Origin: Limanda limanda
Lineage: Eukaryota; Chordata; Actinopteri; Pleuronectiformes; Pleuronectidae
Length of the DNA stretch: 64,000 nucleotides
Assembly (NCBI RefSeq): GCF_963576545.1
Contig: NC_083654.1
Span: 19,488,699 to 19,552,698, forward strand
Direction of reading: 5' to 3'
Made by a program: the position numbers and the translations under genes. Under the pieces are notes generated by a model that was not told where the DNA came from, did no database searches, and worked only from the letters and a program-made list of their open reading frames with translations. This document shows, piece after piece, positions 12,691 to 25,800 of this stretch (position 1 is its first letter; each line of letters begins with the position of its first letter).

Positions 12691-13574
12691 CATTTAAACT
12701 GTATTTGTTACAATAGTTCCTTTGTCTGCAATGAAAAGAGTTTGCAATGCTCTTTATGTATTTTCCTCACTTGCTTCTTTCCTAAAAACATTTTTCATTG
12801 TTTATTATAATCACAAGACACATTTTTCACACTATTTCATCTCTTCGACTGATGTGGAACTTTTTTATCTTGATATCATCTTTGGCCGAGTCACATGACT
12901 ATTCAACAATTTCACGGTTTAGTGTAATGGAAGAAAACGTCTAAGCCTCAGAGCCGGTGTCTGGAATGAGAAGCAGAAGTCCACTGGCAGCAGAGAAGAG
13001 AGGATCACTGTGTCTGACTCCTTCTGCTCTGAGGTGTTGGCAGCTCGATTCTGGGCAAAAACCTTAAATCCTCTCAGTCTGAAAATGTCAAACGAATCCC
13101 AGAAGTCTGGGAGGCTGGCAGCTCCAGCTGGCACGAGAGGAGAATGAAGCCAGAGGAGCCGTACAGATGTCTGGAACCAACTCAGGGGAGGAGTCAGCCT
13201 CCTCCCACTCTCACTCACATGTGTGTGCTCAATGATTCCCATATTGTGATGCATGCTCCACATACCCACATGTATACAATCAAGATTCACGTGCACGGTG
13301 CAGTCGTTGGGTAAAAAAAAACCTCTTTGGGTTTCAGTTAGAACCTGAATAATTCATACAAATATCCCCCTCAGAGTGAAGGTGAGAGGAGGGAGAGCAG
13401 AGGGAGAGATGGTTAGAATCCGCAGTCCTGCACAACGCTGCAGAGGCTGGGAGTGGCACTGTCCTCACAGGGCATGCAAAATGCAAGAATGTCAAAATCC
13501 ACATCCTGCCGAGTCATCATTAAACCGCAGCGAGACAGAGAAAAGGAGAAATGGAGAAAAAAATCAGAACCTAC

Positions 13575-13614
13575 CGTGTGGACGTCCGGGACAGACACAG
13601 CAGCACAAGTCCAT
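13575..13614 (-). CDS. Speculative short first exon with cysteine cluster
   Basis: An ATG in a good context (GAGATGG) is followed by 13 codons, MDLCCCVCPGRPH, and a strong donor (CACG|GTAGGT) in phase 1, the phase shared by all plectin first exons here. The sequence upstream on the minus strand (13,720-13,880) is GC-rich with a (GA)n tract, compatible with a promoter. The CCC/C cluster next to the start would suit S-acylation. A 13-codon frame with a donor can easily occur by chance, and I know no mammalian counterpart. Confidence 0.25.
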
Positions 13615-13746
13615 CTCCCCTCAGTGTCTTCACAACTTTTAGAGGAAACACTGAAGTGCCCGGGAGTCAGATCTGACCCCACGACATTGTGTTCGCATCA
13701 AAAAACCAGAGAGGGGCGTGTTGAGAGAAAAAGCAGGGGAAAAAAC

Positions 13747-13748
<2 letters not shown>

Positions 13749-13776
<28 letters not shown>
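13749..13776. repeat. (GA)n tract
   Basis: About 13 GA units. Confidence 0.9.
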
Positions 13777-13777
<1 letters not shown>

Positions 13778-16700
13778 GAAGCGGAGGCTCGGCTGGGGAG
13801 CGAAAGCACCGCGGAGAGTTTGATTTAATTTGCGAGGTTTTTTCCCTCTGTGGAAACAGCCTCTCATGCCCGGTGGGTTCTGACGAGCGACCACTGGACC
13901 AGAAACTCCCAGGGACACACACACTCGCTGCTCAGGGGCAGGATCCAGACAAAGAGCGGAAAACAGGACTTTCTGCCAAAGAGCTACCATAACAAAGACT
14001 TCTCTGTGGAAGTCAATGAAAAAGAAATAAAGCTGGAGACACAGGATATGGATCATAACGTACGACCACCGCACTGTGTTTGATTTACATCCAAAACAAG
14101 AGGAACAATCAGCTCCAATAATAACACAACTCCATGATATGATCTGACATATTAGTCACACAAACACAATCTGCACAGGAGCAGCTTTGAATAAATGGAA
14201 TGTGCTTCTTTTCTGGCTTCTTTAAAAGTCTTTTCATGACTTAAATGTCTCAAAACTATGAACTTTCAAACACTTAAAACAAACTGGGCTAAAAGTGTCT
14301 TTGATAACTTGAGTCATTTATCAAGAAACCCCGAAGCTCTCCCTGGCACCAGCTTATCAAACAGGACTTTTCACATGTTCTGATTTGTCTCACAGCAGAG
14401 TTGAATGTCCTTGGTTGTTTGTAAATTCCTCAGATTGACCATGTCCCCATTAGGACCTTGATAAAGATGTTTTATAAATAAGGAGACTATTATTTAAATA
14501 CTGCCAAAGAGGACAAGTTAAATACTTAAGGAAATAGCTGTTTTTTAAGATAATTTCCACTGTGATGCTTCGGTTTGTTTCATAACATTTCTCGTGCGGG
14601 GGGGGGGGGCGAGTCGTGAGGGAGCCAGTCAGGATCCTTCCTCCTGCTCACACCCCCCTACCCCCCCCCCCCCCATGATTTACCAGCAGGGAACTTGATC
14701 CCTCACCCGGCCGTGGGCAGCGTGGGTGGGATCTGACACAAGGTCATTAGCGGAAAAGTTAGGCACAATAATCTGCTTCACTGCTTTTAAATCTCTAGAT
14801 GAACACGTCTGTGCAGCTGGAATGAATCAGACAAAACTAAAAATATAAAAAAAAATATTTACAGCCTCCAGCACATCAGGAACACCGAGCTCTGTCCTGG
14901 ACCGTTATCTGAAGGCTCAGCCAGAGAGACACACCCAAACCTTCTCATCCTCCTCTCTGCCCCCCCACCCACCCACCCGAGAGGAGCCTCAGCCCAAAGC
15001 TCTTCTGTGCTGACACCTCATGGTCAGAAGACAGAACTGTTCCCACAAGCAGAGCGTCCTACCTTGGCCGTGCTGGATCAGAGCCTCCATGGAGTCTTTA
15101 GAGTAACTCACTTCCATCGCAGCTCCACTGGGTTTTTTGGTTCTCGCCGGTTTCTCGTGTGTCTGGTGTTAAATGTCAGACTGAAGCTGTGAGGCAGCAG
15201 GTCGGTTGCTCTGGGAGCTGCTGAGGCTTTTCCATTCAAACAGAAGTGTGGTCTTTATGCTCACTGCAGGCTGGGCTGAAACACTGGAGGGCAGATGAAA
15301 GGTGGCACCGGGCTCTGCTCTGGACGGCTCGGAGCTTCGCCCTCAGGAAAAGCTGAGTGTGGCTTAATGGGACTCACATTTCCCTTCCACTGCTTAGTCA
15401 CATCTTAGCCTCGAAGACGGAAAAGTTTTCAGTCAGGATGTGAATTAAGGTTCAAACCTGACAGTTTAATATGAGGACAGACGCACAGATCTTCACCGAG
15501 CTGACGTCTCATATTATAAATGTGCTGCATGTTCTGTAACACGGACAAAACCAGGGAGTTCTGCATCCTCACAAGCAGGATGAGCATTTAAATAACGTAT
15601 ATTTTACCCAGCAGATGGCAGAATTACCTGCATCTGCCATTTAAATGCAAATATAAATATATCTACTTGTATTTGCAGTGTACAATATTTCAAAAGATTA
15701 AAACATTTACAAATTTAGCTAGAGTGTCCACTAAAGAAAATGCACAAACATTAAGGGAAACACAACCTAAATCCACGGAGGCGACAAATACGAGAAACAT
15801 ATGCAACAATAGTTTCTTCACTGGAAGAGCAGCACAATGCTAAAGGGAAAGATTGATTCCATTTGGGTAGGCAGAAGTATTTTAGATATTCTTCAATTTT
15901 TTATTCCCTGAAAAAGTCTCATAAAGTCTGTATGGATCAATCAAAAATATAAAATATGCAGTAAAAAAAAAGCTAAATTCAACAAAGCCCTCACGACCAT
16001 ATTAATATATATTTAGCTTCACTGAAATTTGGTGCAAAATAAATGATAACATATTTCACAACACTACAGTAAACAGAGCCAGCAGTAAACGTCCTGATGG
16101 ATTCCAGAGGCTACACATTGATCTCTGGAGCTTGACTGAGATGAAGCAGATCGTCCAAACAGACGTGATCCTGCTGAATTGACCACGTGTTCATAGCGTT
16201 TTACATGATTATCTGTATGTTAAACTACTGAAGTCGTTAGAAACTGTCAAAGTCACGACTGGGATGCCTGAGTGCTTTTGTATATTTGGTTTGAAAACAC
16301 CAAACTTAATGGTTGGCGACTGGGAGAGAACTGACGAGTCCAACATCTCCAACCGGCCAACTCAGCATCCGTCAATGGAAAAGCCATCGAGTCATTTCTT
16401 TCCTCTGAGAGAAGACAACTGTTTCTGTGTTCGAGTCTCTGTTGCTCAACCGAGCGACACTGGGAAGCGAGAGGAGTCTGGGACGGCCACGCCCGACAGA
16501 GCGGGTGAAACTACAAACAGGAGATCTGGAAACTGTTTGCAGGGGACGGTGGAGAATATGACAGCTGCACCCTTTAACTTTATTACCAGGATTAATCTCA
16601 CACGTGTTTCTCAAATGTGGGAAACATCTGGTGTCGCTCGTCTGTTTCTATCTGACACGGCTGCAGTAATTCATCCCACATAACATTTCTAAATCCTCTA

Positions 16701-16806
16701 CACTAGTATCACCTCTGGCCTGTTTACTTGTCGCTCCCTTTGTCAACAGGATGAATGTGAAGCAGATTCCTTCTCTGGTGGGAGCAGTATTTTATTAGAG
16801 ATAGGA

Positions 16807-16870
16807 GGAAGAGGAGGAGGAGGAGGAGGAGGTGGAGGAGGAGGAGGAGGAGGAGGAGGAGGAGGAGGAG
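16807..16870. repeat. (GGA)n tract
   Basis: About 20 GGA/GAG units with one GGT interruption. Confidence 0.92.
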
Positions 16871-17014
16871 CAGAATCCAGAGGAGGCCGGAGGTTGGGTA
16901 ACGACTCCTGCATGTCTGGGTTAAAGGGGATTAAGGTAAATAATTCATAGTTTCATTGGTTCTTTCGACTGCATCATACCCCTGTGCATGAATACAGTAA
17001 GATCATAGTGTGTA

Positions 17015-17215
17015 TATAAAGATGGACGACATGCTAGGTCCCCAAAAGTGAAGCCAACACGTTTTGATCGCCACCTGCTGGCTGGCTAACATATAGGTCA
17101 TTATTAAACCCCGCCTCCTTCAAGGCTCCAAGCAGCGCAAGATGGTGCCGTTCGTGTCCGAGGTATTTAGCTCAATTTCTGGGTAGTTGTAAGAAGTCCA
17201 TCTTTTTTTTTAACA
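17015..17215. repeat. Dispersed teleost repeat fragment
   Basis: It contains GACGACATGCTAGG, CCCAAAAGTGAAGCC, GATCGCCACCTGCTGGCTGG and CCCCGCCTCCTTC in this order, a series I recognise from many fish genomes. It is probably a non-autonomous element. A short related piece (CCTCCATGTTAGCGGATG) lies near 44,457. Confidence 0.6.
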
Positions 17216-17245
17216 GGCTATAAATAAGATGTATTTGAAAGTGCT

Positions 17246-17672
17246 TTAAAGGGGACATATTATGAAATTCCACTTTTGTAGTGCTTATACACGTTAATGT
17301 GGGTATCTGGCATGTCTACCGTCCCAAAAACTCTGGAAAAAAAAACAACTCCCGCGATTTGTTGTGGTTCCTCTCTGTCAGAAACGGTACGCTAGACTGC
17401 GTCCAATGGGATTACGAGCGATATACACGTCATTTTCGAAACCATGCTTATGTAAAGAGTCTCGCTACATGGCCTTGGACCATCATCACCACCGGAGCCG
17501 GTGAGATGATGGTGGGGGGTCACCATCATGCACTCAAAACAGGTCAATATGAGGAGGGCTGTTTTAAATGATCCTTGTGGTATTTTGACCAAAATATGTT
17601 ACAGACATTTCATTAAGTCCCCAATGAACCATATCAAATGTGGTAAAATGGGCATAATAAGTCTCCTTTAAC
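17246..17672. mobile_element. Non-autonomous DNA transposon (MITE-like) with terminal inverted repeats
   Basis: The left end reads TTAAAGGGGACATATTATG and the reverse complement of the right end reads TTAAAGGAGACTTATTATG, so about 17 of 19 bases form inverted termini. The inside carries GAAATGTCTGTAACATATTT (reverse strand), a stretch seen in many teleost copies. No transposase frame is present. I could not identify a clear target-site duplication. Confidence 0.75.
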
Positions 17673-18754
17673 ATTCTCTCTTTCTGTGATTGACAACTTG
17701 ATGGATCGCCCCACCCTTCTGCGGCCCGGCAACGTGGGAACAATCCCCGATCCGCTGCAGATCTCACCAGCACAACGATGTGCTGCCAGCTCCCTGGTAT
17801 GTTCACGGCCTGTCATGATACCAGTGGAAATGATCGACTGCCGCGGTAAGAGAAGATTATCTTGGAGACGGAATCACAAATCATAAACATGGTTAAACTC
17901 CTGCCTGTGGAGCAATAACGAATTTGATGTACGACTGCAGATAAAAATCACATGTGGGAGAACTGAACCTCTCCCGCAACAAAAGAATCCAGTGTTTTCT
18001 TCATTTTTATATATATTCATGTGAAACCTTGATGTCTGTGTTGCGCTGGTTCACTGGCTGCAGAGAAGTTATCAGCATGTGCTCTCCATTACCTGTCCTG
18101 TGGCTCCTCATCAAACCAGGAACAGCCGCAGCAGCAGAGGATTGTTAGGTGCTATCACCAAAACACAACCAGATATGAAACAACATGAACCTGCAGAGAA
18201 ACCTTTCTACAAAGAGTCCGGAGCCTCCAATCACCCTCAGCTATTCTGAGCAGCTCCTCTGTGACCGTGAGTCTCCATGAATCACAGCCTGCTTCCTCAG
18301 CCTTGGTCCGGATATACACAAAATGAGTTGTGTGTGTGTGTGTGTGTGTCCCTCTCTGAAAGCTCATCTCCACGGTGGAGGTGGCAGAACACGAGAGAAT
18401 GTGCACAACCCAAGGTGATGGTGGCTGCTGTTACACAAACCCATTCAGCTCTGCTGGCAGATGAAGTGTTCCCTGGATTCCAGGACTTACTTTTATAGAC
18501 AGTAATTTAAGCTAAATGGTCGTCTTCCAAACTGTTAAACGCAACTCTGCGTCTTTGGAAACAAGGCGTTGGGGGGGGAAAGATCCTGGAGGGAGTATTG
18601 CTTCAACACAAACACACACATGGTGATAAACTCTCACACGCAAACATCCAGAATGTGGCTCAATACACAACTGAAGCCAGGATTCAATGCAGCTCTGGCT
18701 CTGTCGTGAGAACTCCTCTGTGTGCACGGACACATGCATTTTACTGAATGCCAT

Positions 18755-18850
18755 ATTTTATTTTTCAGCAGAATTACGCAAGATCTACTGAATGGAATCC
18801 ATGAAACTCGGTGGAGGGACGAGACATCGGCCAGGAGAGAAGACATTCTA
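18755..18850. repeat. Fragment of a dispersed fish repeat (ACTTGGTGGA family)
   Basis: It contains CAGCAGAATTACGCAAGAT, CTGAATGGAATCCATGAAAC and TCGGTGGAGGGA, the diagnostic order of a common teleost repeat. Related pieces lie near 26.77, 36.6, 53.2 and 56.4 kb. Confidence 0.6.
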
Positions 18851-20254
18851 TCTTAGTATAGATCTGCAAAAATTATTATTTTGTCCCTATCTCCAACGTG
18901 CCACACAAGGCCAGAGGTGCAGTCTGAACTCTACTCACAGACATTCTAGTTTTAATCTGCAACACTAGTGACATGTTTTTGCTTTGGGCTTTAGGGAGAT
19001 TTGTCCCAAACTTAATCTTTAAAGTAAGAAAGTTGGACCTGAAGAAGCAAAGCAGCACAAAGGGACAAAAGTTCCAGTTGCACAAACCACACTCACGCTA
19101 AAAATGTTCAATACAAAATCCCTGGAACATGAGCTGTCCTGAGCTGAAATGGCCGACACTCTAACGGATCCCCCCCCCCCCCCCCCGAGGCTGCTCACCA
19201 TGATTCGGCAAAACCAGATCTAAAAGCTGTTATATGAGAAAAGCAGCCGCGGCGTCAACAGAACAGGAGTTGAAAAGCTGCTCGGGTGAAAATGCAATAG
19301 AACCTATTTTTGTCCCGGATGGTTCCTGAATCTAAAATGGCTGAAGTCTGATATCTGACTTCACTTTGCCACTTTGCATTTGCCGGTTTGCCAAATCGGA
19401 TCAGACGGGCATCATGTGATTAAGAGGAACTGCGCCGTGGCAATAGAAGAGGAAGAAAGAGAGGATGGTTACTGTCTGAGTGTGACTCATCAGAAGCCAG
19501 CGGCAGGGTGGGGCCGGCCCGGAATGCCCGGTAACCATAGTAACATGACACACCATAGAAATATGAGTATTAAGATCAGTGGTCAGAGGCCTTATCATCG
19601 CTCCTGGCAACACGCGAAACACAGAGAAGCTTCCAGGAAGTGAGAGTCACTCTGCGGCTCATCACCACACACACACAACCGACCTCCGGAACTTCAAAAA
19701 TGATTTTTATCACGGTGATTAAATCATTTTTCAGATTTATGGTGAAGAACCAACGTGACCCGGACTGACCTTCAGAGGCTCTCAGATGGTGAAAGCATGA
19801 TGAAGACTGTGGAACTGGCAGGATGAAGAGAGCACAGGCGGGTTTTTCAACATCTTCATCTTCAGTCTATAAAACCTGAACTCATTCCTGAGCGTGAGAA
19901 CACATCAAACTGAACAATTACAGATAAATCCCAAAGAATCTGCTGCTGATCTGTATGAAAACAAACGACTTCTGCATCGAGCTCTTCTCAAGCTTCACTG
20001 GAGGTTACGTTGTTTTGGGATTTCTTGGCAAAGGAAGGATTGTTGACAACATACTGAACATTCCAGTCGACAGCAGATAAAGGGGAATATTCTGCGGGAG
20101 TGGTATGAGGAATTTATATGAATGTTTTGGTGCCCTTTAATACGTTTAAATCCACACCCCAAAAAAACTCTCCAAATCACATTGGATTCACGGCAAAATC
20201 TTGTCAAAAACCTTATTAAATCTTTACTTTCCCCTAAGAAATACAACACAAATC

Positions 20255-20515
20255 AAATCAGCTCTGTCTTAACCTGATCTAGTTAAGCCTGGACTACTGT
20301 AATGCACTATTTACACAAAATAAATCTTTACTGGCTGATAACTTAGAGGTGTCCAGCTTTATGCCTTCAGGACCCCGAGGCCCTTCAGCTACGTATCTGT
20401 GTTTTTCAATTTTAACATCCTCTTATAAATAATACATTTTTTCCCATCTGTTTGTAAAGCCCTTTGAAACCTTTAGATAAGTGCTATAGAAATAAAGTTT
20501 TGCTATCATTATTTT
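20255..20515 (+). mobile_element. LINE 3' remnant
   Basis: It holds CTGGACTACTGTAATGCACT (the LDYCNAL motif of LINE reverse transcriptases) and ends with TTTGTAAAGCCCTTTGAAAC and GCTATAGAAATAAAGTTT, the typical end of fish L2/CR1-group LINEs. Internal frames are broken. Confidence 0.7.
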
Positions 20516-21029
20516 TAGAATTGTTATAATTATCTAGAAAGTTATGATGCAGATATTATAGAGATTATGTCTAAAGATACAATTAAGTCTTGCAATAAAA
20601 AGTAATTTGTGCTGTTAAATCCAATCTACACGTGCACGAACATATAAGTTGGATGTCAAAGTTTGATTCTGATCCAAATCTTTACTCCATCATATCATTA
20701 TCCTCCCGCCCCCTGAGGGAAAAGAGAAAAGAATGAATGAACTGTTCTTTTCTCCGGCTCCTTCAGAAACAGAGCCGTAAGATCCTGCTCCTTTTGAAAT
20801 CCCCTCGCTCCTCTCGTATAAACCCAGATGTGCGTCCTCATCTGAGCTTCTGGTGTCTGACAGCAGCTCACACAATCACACTGGAGTGACTTCTCCTCCG
20901 CGGAGGTCTCAGGGCTTCAGTGAGCCAGCTCCTCTGTTGGGGAGTCAGGGACGGCTCATTAAAGTTCCCTAACTGTCAGACCTAACTCACTGTCTTCACA
21001 GTCGCTCACTATCTACCAGATGAATAGGA

Positions 21030-21484
21030 GACGTTGTCCCTGTGAGGTCGTTTCTCCACCGTGGTGCAACAACAGAGTGTTGGACTGCCAGAGAACAATG
21101 TTGCTCCTTCACTGCTAAACACTCATCAAAATCACGACTGTTTGCTGTTCTGGCTCCTAAACGGTGGAATGAGCTCCCAATCAACATCCGGACATCAGAA
21201 AGTTTACACATCTTCCGCCGCACACTAAAAACACACCTCTTCAGACTATACCTTGAATAAAATAAATAAATTAAAAAAAAATAACAATTTTTGAAACTAA
21301 CAATTTAGTAGCACTTAAATGGCACTTACTTATAGCATTTTGTAGTTTTGCTTTATTTTTGAAGAACTTGTACTTTCTTGATTCTTGTTGTTCTTGGTTT
21401 GTACCCTCGGGGTTGATGCACTCATTGTAATTCGCTTTGGATAAAAGCGTCAGCTAAATGAAATGTAATGTAATGTAATGTAAC
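21030..21484 (+). mobile_element. L2-type LINE 3' end with ATGTA tail
   Basis: An open frame ends with APKRWNELPINIR and LKTHLFRLYL, the conserved end of L2-clade reverse-transcriptase ORFs (usual form APRLWNSLP...LKTHLF). About 180 bp later come TTGGATAAAAGCGTCAGCTA and AATGTAATGTAATGTAA, the characteristic L2 tail with short tandem repeats. The copy is strongly 5'-truncated. Confidence 0.85.
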
Positions 21485-22767
21485 AACAGTTAGAGGCACT
21501 TTGGGAAAGTCCTGAAGCAGCGCCGGGTTCAGGAAAGACCCCGAGGCCACTTTGTCAGAGTGATGTACGTCGGGGGGGCCTCCTCGTAAACCCGACGCTG
21601 ACAGTGTGAAAGAGCTTTAAAATAAACCCTCTGACGAGTGATCGTGAATCTCGTCCGGCCTCTTCCACATCACACGTTTTACCACCATGAGAGAAAAATG
21701 CACGAGGGCAACGACCAAGTGTCCCGAGCAGTTTCTTTCTTTTCCCACACGGCGTCTCGCTGGCTGTCGTTGGCTGTTTGTTTGCGGCGAGCTCTGGCGA
21801 ACAAACAGCCGCTGCAGCTTTTAAAACTTCATATAACTTCAGGCCGAGGAAACTCTGGAAACGGCACAAGGGGCGAGAGAGGGTTTAGAAAGTTACAATT
21901 ACTGACAAGCCTAAATGTCAGTGGGAGGGTTTAAAAAAAGGATAAGAGTATGAGATGAATATAGTTCTGCTGCTCGAATATAACCACTGGTAAGTTAGGA
22001 AAATTATAGAAGACAGTGTAAAGACTGAGTCCCTTACAGCCGTCGCCTAGCAACAGAGCTACAGATGAGGAAGTTCTTCAGTTTAATTTAAAAACTCTGA
22101 AAATATGTTTTTAATTAACATGTGTGCCCTTGCATGCTGAGAACACCTCATCACTGAAACGCAGTGTATCATGGGATAGGAAGGACCTTTCGAATCTCAT
22201 CAAGCCACTATGACACAATCGGTCTTCAAATGCAGCCTCGGAAGGATGCGGCCCCCGACTGGTGTTCTCGTCATCCAGGGGTTAACAAGCAGCGGAGAAG
22301 AAGAGGCGCAGACGAAGCCTCGAGCTCCAGATCACGACCATTTGATTCACTTCAGAGCGAAGACAATCATCCCACAGCCGCTAGCCCCAGACAACAGCAG
22401 CCCAGTCTCACCAGTTATTATCATTATTGTGTCAGATAAGAGGCTGCATTCATTTCAATTCAGGTCAAACACAAAGCCGACGGGTAACAAGTAGTGGTGT
22501 GTGTCATCAGAAAGGTTTAGAGATCAAACAAGGACACGAACCAACATCAAACTCTGTTGTCTGAGGAAAACCACTGGATTCACTGGAACCACACGACTCA
22601 ACAGTAAAACACAGAGAGGAAGAGGAGCAGATGGCCGCTCTGTTCAGACCCGGTTTTAAAATACAGTTCCTCTCCTGTGACCACATGTGATCAGATCTCA
22701 CTCCGCCGCTCTACATGCAAATAACCATGTTCGTCATTTCTGTTCATGAAGACAGAATGAGGATGAT

Positions 22768-22768
22768 T

Positions 22769-22834
<66 letters not shown>
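22768..22834. repeat. (GT)n microsatellite
   Basis: About 33 GT units. Confidence 0.95.
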
Positions 22835-22835
<1 letters not shown>

Positions 22836-25800
22836 GGGATGAGCTATGTGAATCCCATGTGCAAGAAAAGTATGAATCATTATGTGTTGCTCAGCGTTGA
22901 TATTGTGGCCGTAAAGAAAATGAATTTGACTAATTTGTCAGGTCAGTGGTCCGTCACATGAAGCCCAGGACACGTGTGAGTCTCAGGACTCTGAACCTGG
23001 CGCTGACCACCTCAGGACGGAGGTTAAAACCAGGTCTGAACCGGGTCTGATCCCTCAGGAGGAGCTCACCCTGTCCCGTGGCACCTGACGGCCTCGGCTG
23101 GACCTCATCAACTCAAACCCACAAACAGAACTGACGTCACCAACAGCCACTTACCTGGAAGGAGAAAAGCACAAGAGAAAGGAGAACGAACAGTTAGTGA
23201 AGATGAAGTTTGTTCCAAAGAGAATTAAACACCATTTCAAAAACAGGCTTTACAATTTAATTGGCAGTAAAGATGGAAAGAACAACATTTAAAAAGCTGG
23301 AGCGAAGTTGATACACAAACAAGAACAGCAGCGTTTGTTAATAGATTGAACAGAACAGGAGTCATTTGAGAAAATGCCTCTAATTGTATTTCTTTTGTCG
23401 ACCACAGGACTTTTTGAAGAATTCAATAAAGTCCAAAAAAAGCTCCGTTTAATGGTAAAAACTGTGGAAAGAACTTTCCTTCTCAGTCGATCTTATTAAG
23501 ACTCAATTCTGCTCATTTCTCTCAGACCGCAGTGGCTTCACTACCAGTGCCACCTACTGGCCGCTGGAGGGAGAGCTCCAACTGAAACTGGTTTTAAACT
23601 TTCAAGTGATTTAAGATTCCACTGATTCCTCCTGACAAAACAAACGTGTGATCACATCTCAGCAGGACGACGATTACCGAGGATGTGTCAAATTAGGGAG
23701 GCGCTCGCCCTCCTGAATTACAGGAACCCGGAGGTTAATGACATCATGTAATCACATCAGTCCGGAGGCGGCTCAGGTCGGACTCATCCAGCAGCAGAGT
23801 GACAGCCTCCCTGACAGGATTACAACAACTAATACTGACAAACACACACTCCAAGCCAAACAGACGTCCTCAGACTGAATTATTCATCACATAAAAACTC
23901 CTCATCACAAATCAATCAGGAGGAGCTGTGGTGATTATCAGCTAATCATCTTTTGTTATGGTTTCATGTTCTCAAATGTGAATCTTCCCTTATTTTAGTA
24001 GGACAGTAAAGATTTGAAGATATATTTCCTTCCATCTGCTGCACATACGTCTGTTCACTCTCACTTTGCTGTGATTTTGGTGTTAATTAACTCCTGGTTG
24101 CTTATAAGTGGCTCTCAAGCTGCTAAATTCTACTTGCTATCATGGTGTGATCCTGCAGGACGTGATGACATGAAGACATGATGACATGAGGCCGTCTGCT
24201 GCGGCTGAAAACAACACTGATAACACGAGTGAACCAAAACATTCAAATCCCATCAAAAACAATGAGTTTGTCCGGATGAGACACTCGTTACACACACACA
24301 AGCAGCCACGTGATCCGGAGTTAATGTAGAGATAATGCCTTAAACTGTATCACGGGGGACGTTTCTGTCTCTGCATGGGGTTGAACCCACTTTGACTGGT
24401 CCCATCTGGAGGGAGTGGGAAGAAACAGGTGAGGAATGTGAAGCTCAGTCATCGACCGATTCCTGCGGCTCAAATAGCAGCTGAAGCATCTGAGAGCTAC
24501 TGGATATGTTCTGCTGCTGCAGAGACTGGGAGAGCGACACATGAGCCGATCATCTCCCAGTATGAAATATAGACACAGGATGTGTGCATCAGCAACATCA
24601 CACACAGACATGCACACAGACACACACACACAGACAGACACACACACCAGCTGAATGACGACACTTGATACTTATAACAGAAGAGAAATACAGACCACAA
24701 ACATGGAGATTTCCCAAACCTACAGTATTTAATACATTCATTCATTTGCTTTATCAGAATCTGCATCGGCATTCATTACAGATTCCTGGTTTACACGTGT
24801 TTAACTGATCACTTATAATGTGAATATGTTTTGCAGTGTCTTTACATTAAAAGTAAAATATACTTATATACAAAATACAGTTTTTTTTCCTTACAATCTA
24901 AAATAAGAGCTGAAGCTACTTTGCATCTCTCTGCAAAATGAAAAACCTCCGAGGGGTCAAGTGCAGCGACCTCTGACCTCAGCTGCTTTTGAACTGGATG
25001 TCACAGCTTTGCTGCTCAGCTGAAAAGGTCACGACACGTTTCCTCTCACCAGCACACAACCTTCAGACAGCAGACAGTGTTTTGGTGAAAAACAGTCTGA
25101 TGAGGGCTAAACAGAAAAACCCTGGAGAGGAGGGAGGTGTAGGGGGGGGGACTCCAAACACACAATAAATAACAGATTTACACAAAGGCTGAAGGTTAAC
25201 GGGGGTTCGACTGTGTTTTCATGTTGTTTTGGTGATTGTGTAACTTTTATTCATCTTCCTGCTGAGGCTGAAAACTTTGTTATCGATGGATGAGTTCATC
25301 AGCAGCAGAAGAGTTAAACCGAATCGAAGCAAAAGGCCGATACAAAGGAAACTAAATGAAGAATGTGACTGGCAACAGTGAAGTGCAACTTTTACCATCT
25401 GCTTGTTGAGTGTAATGTCGCACGTTGCGATGAAATATTCATATCCGGGTCCAGAATAGAACATTCCACCATCTGAGATCCACAATTAGTAAGAGACACA
25501 TCACTGTGGCATCTTGAAAACAACAGAGCTTGGACCCATCGCACTAAATTACACATTCTCGTATATTAATCTCCTTAATTTGCACGAGTTCTTTCATCAA
25601 CATTCAAGAAGTATTCTCCGAGAAATCCTTGAAAAAGCCCGATCTCACTATGTTAAAGAAACCAAAGTGTAAATGGTTCTTTCTTGGCTCATGTTCCATC
25701 CTTCCACCAAGTTCTGAAGAAATAAATTGAGTATTTTTTGCATAATCCTGCTGACAAGCAAGAAAACAAACAAACTGAGAGGGGAGCAAACAGAACCAGA

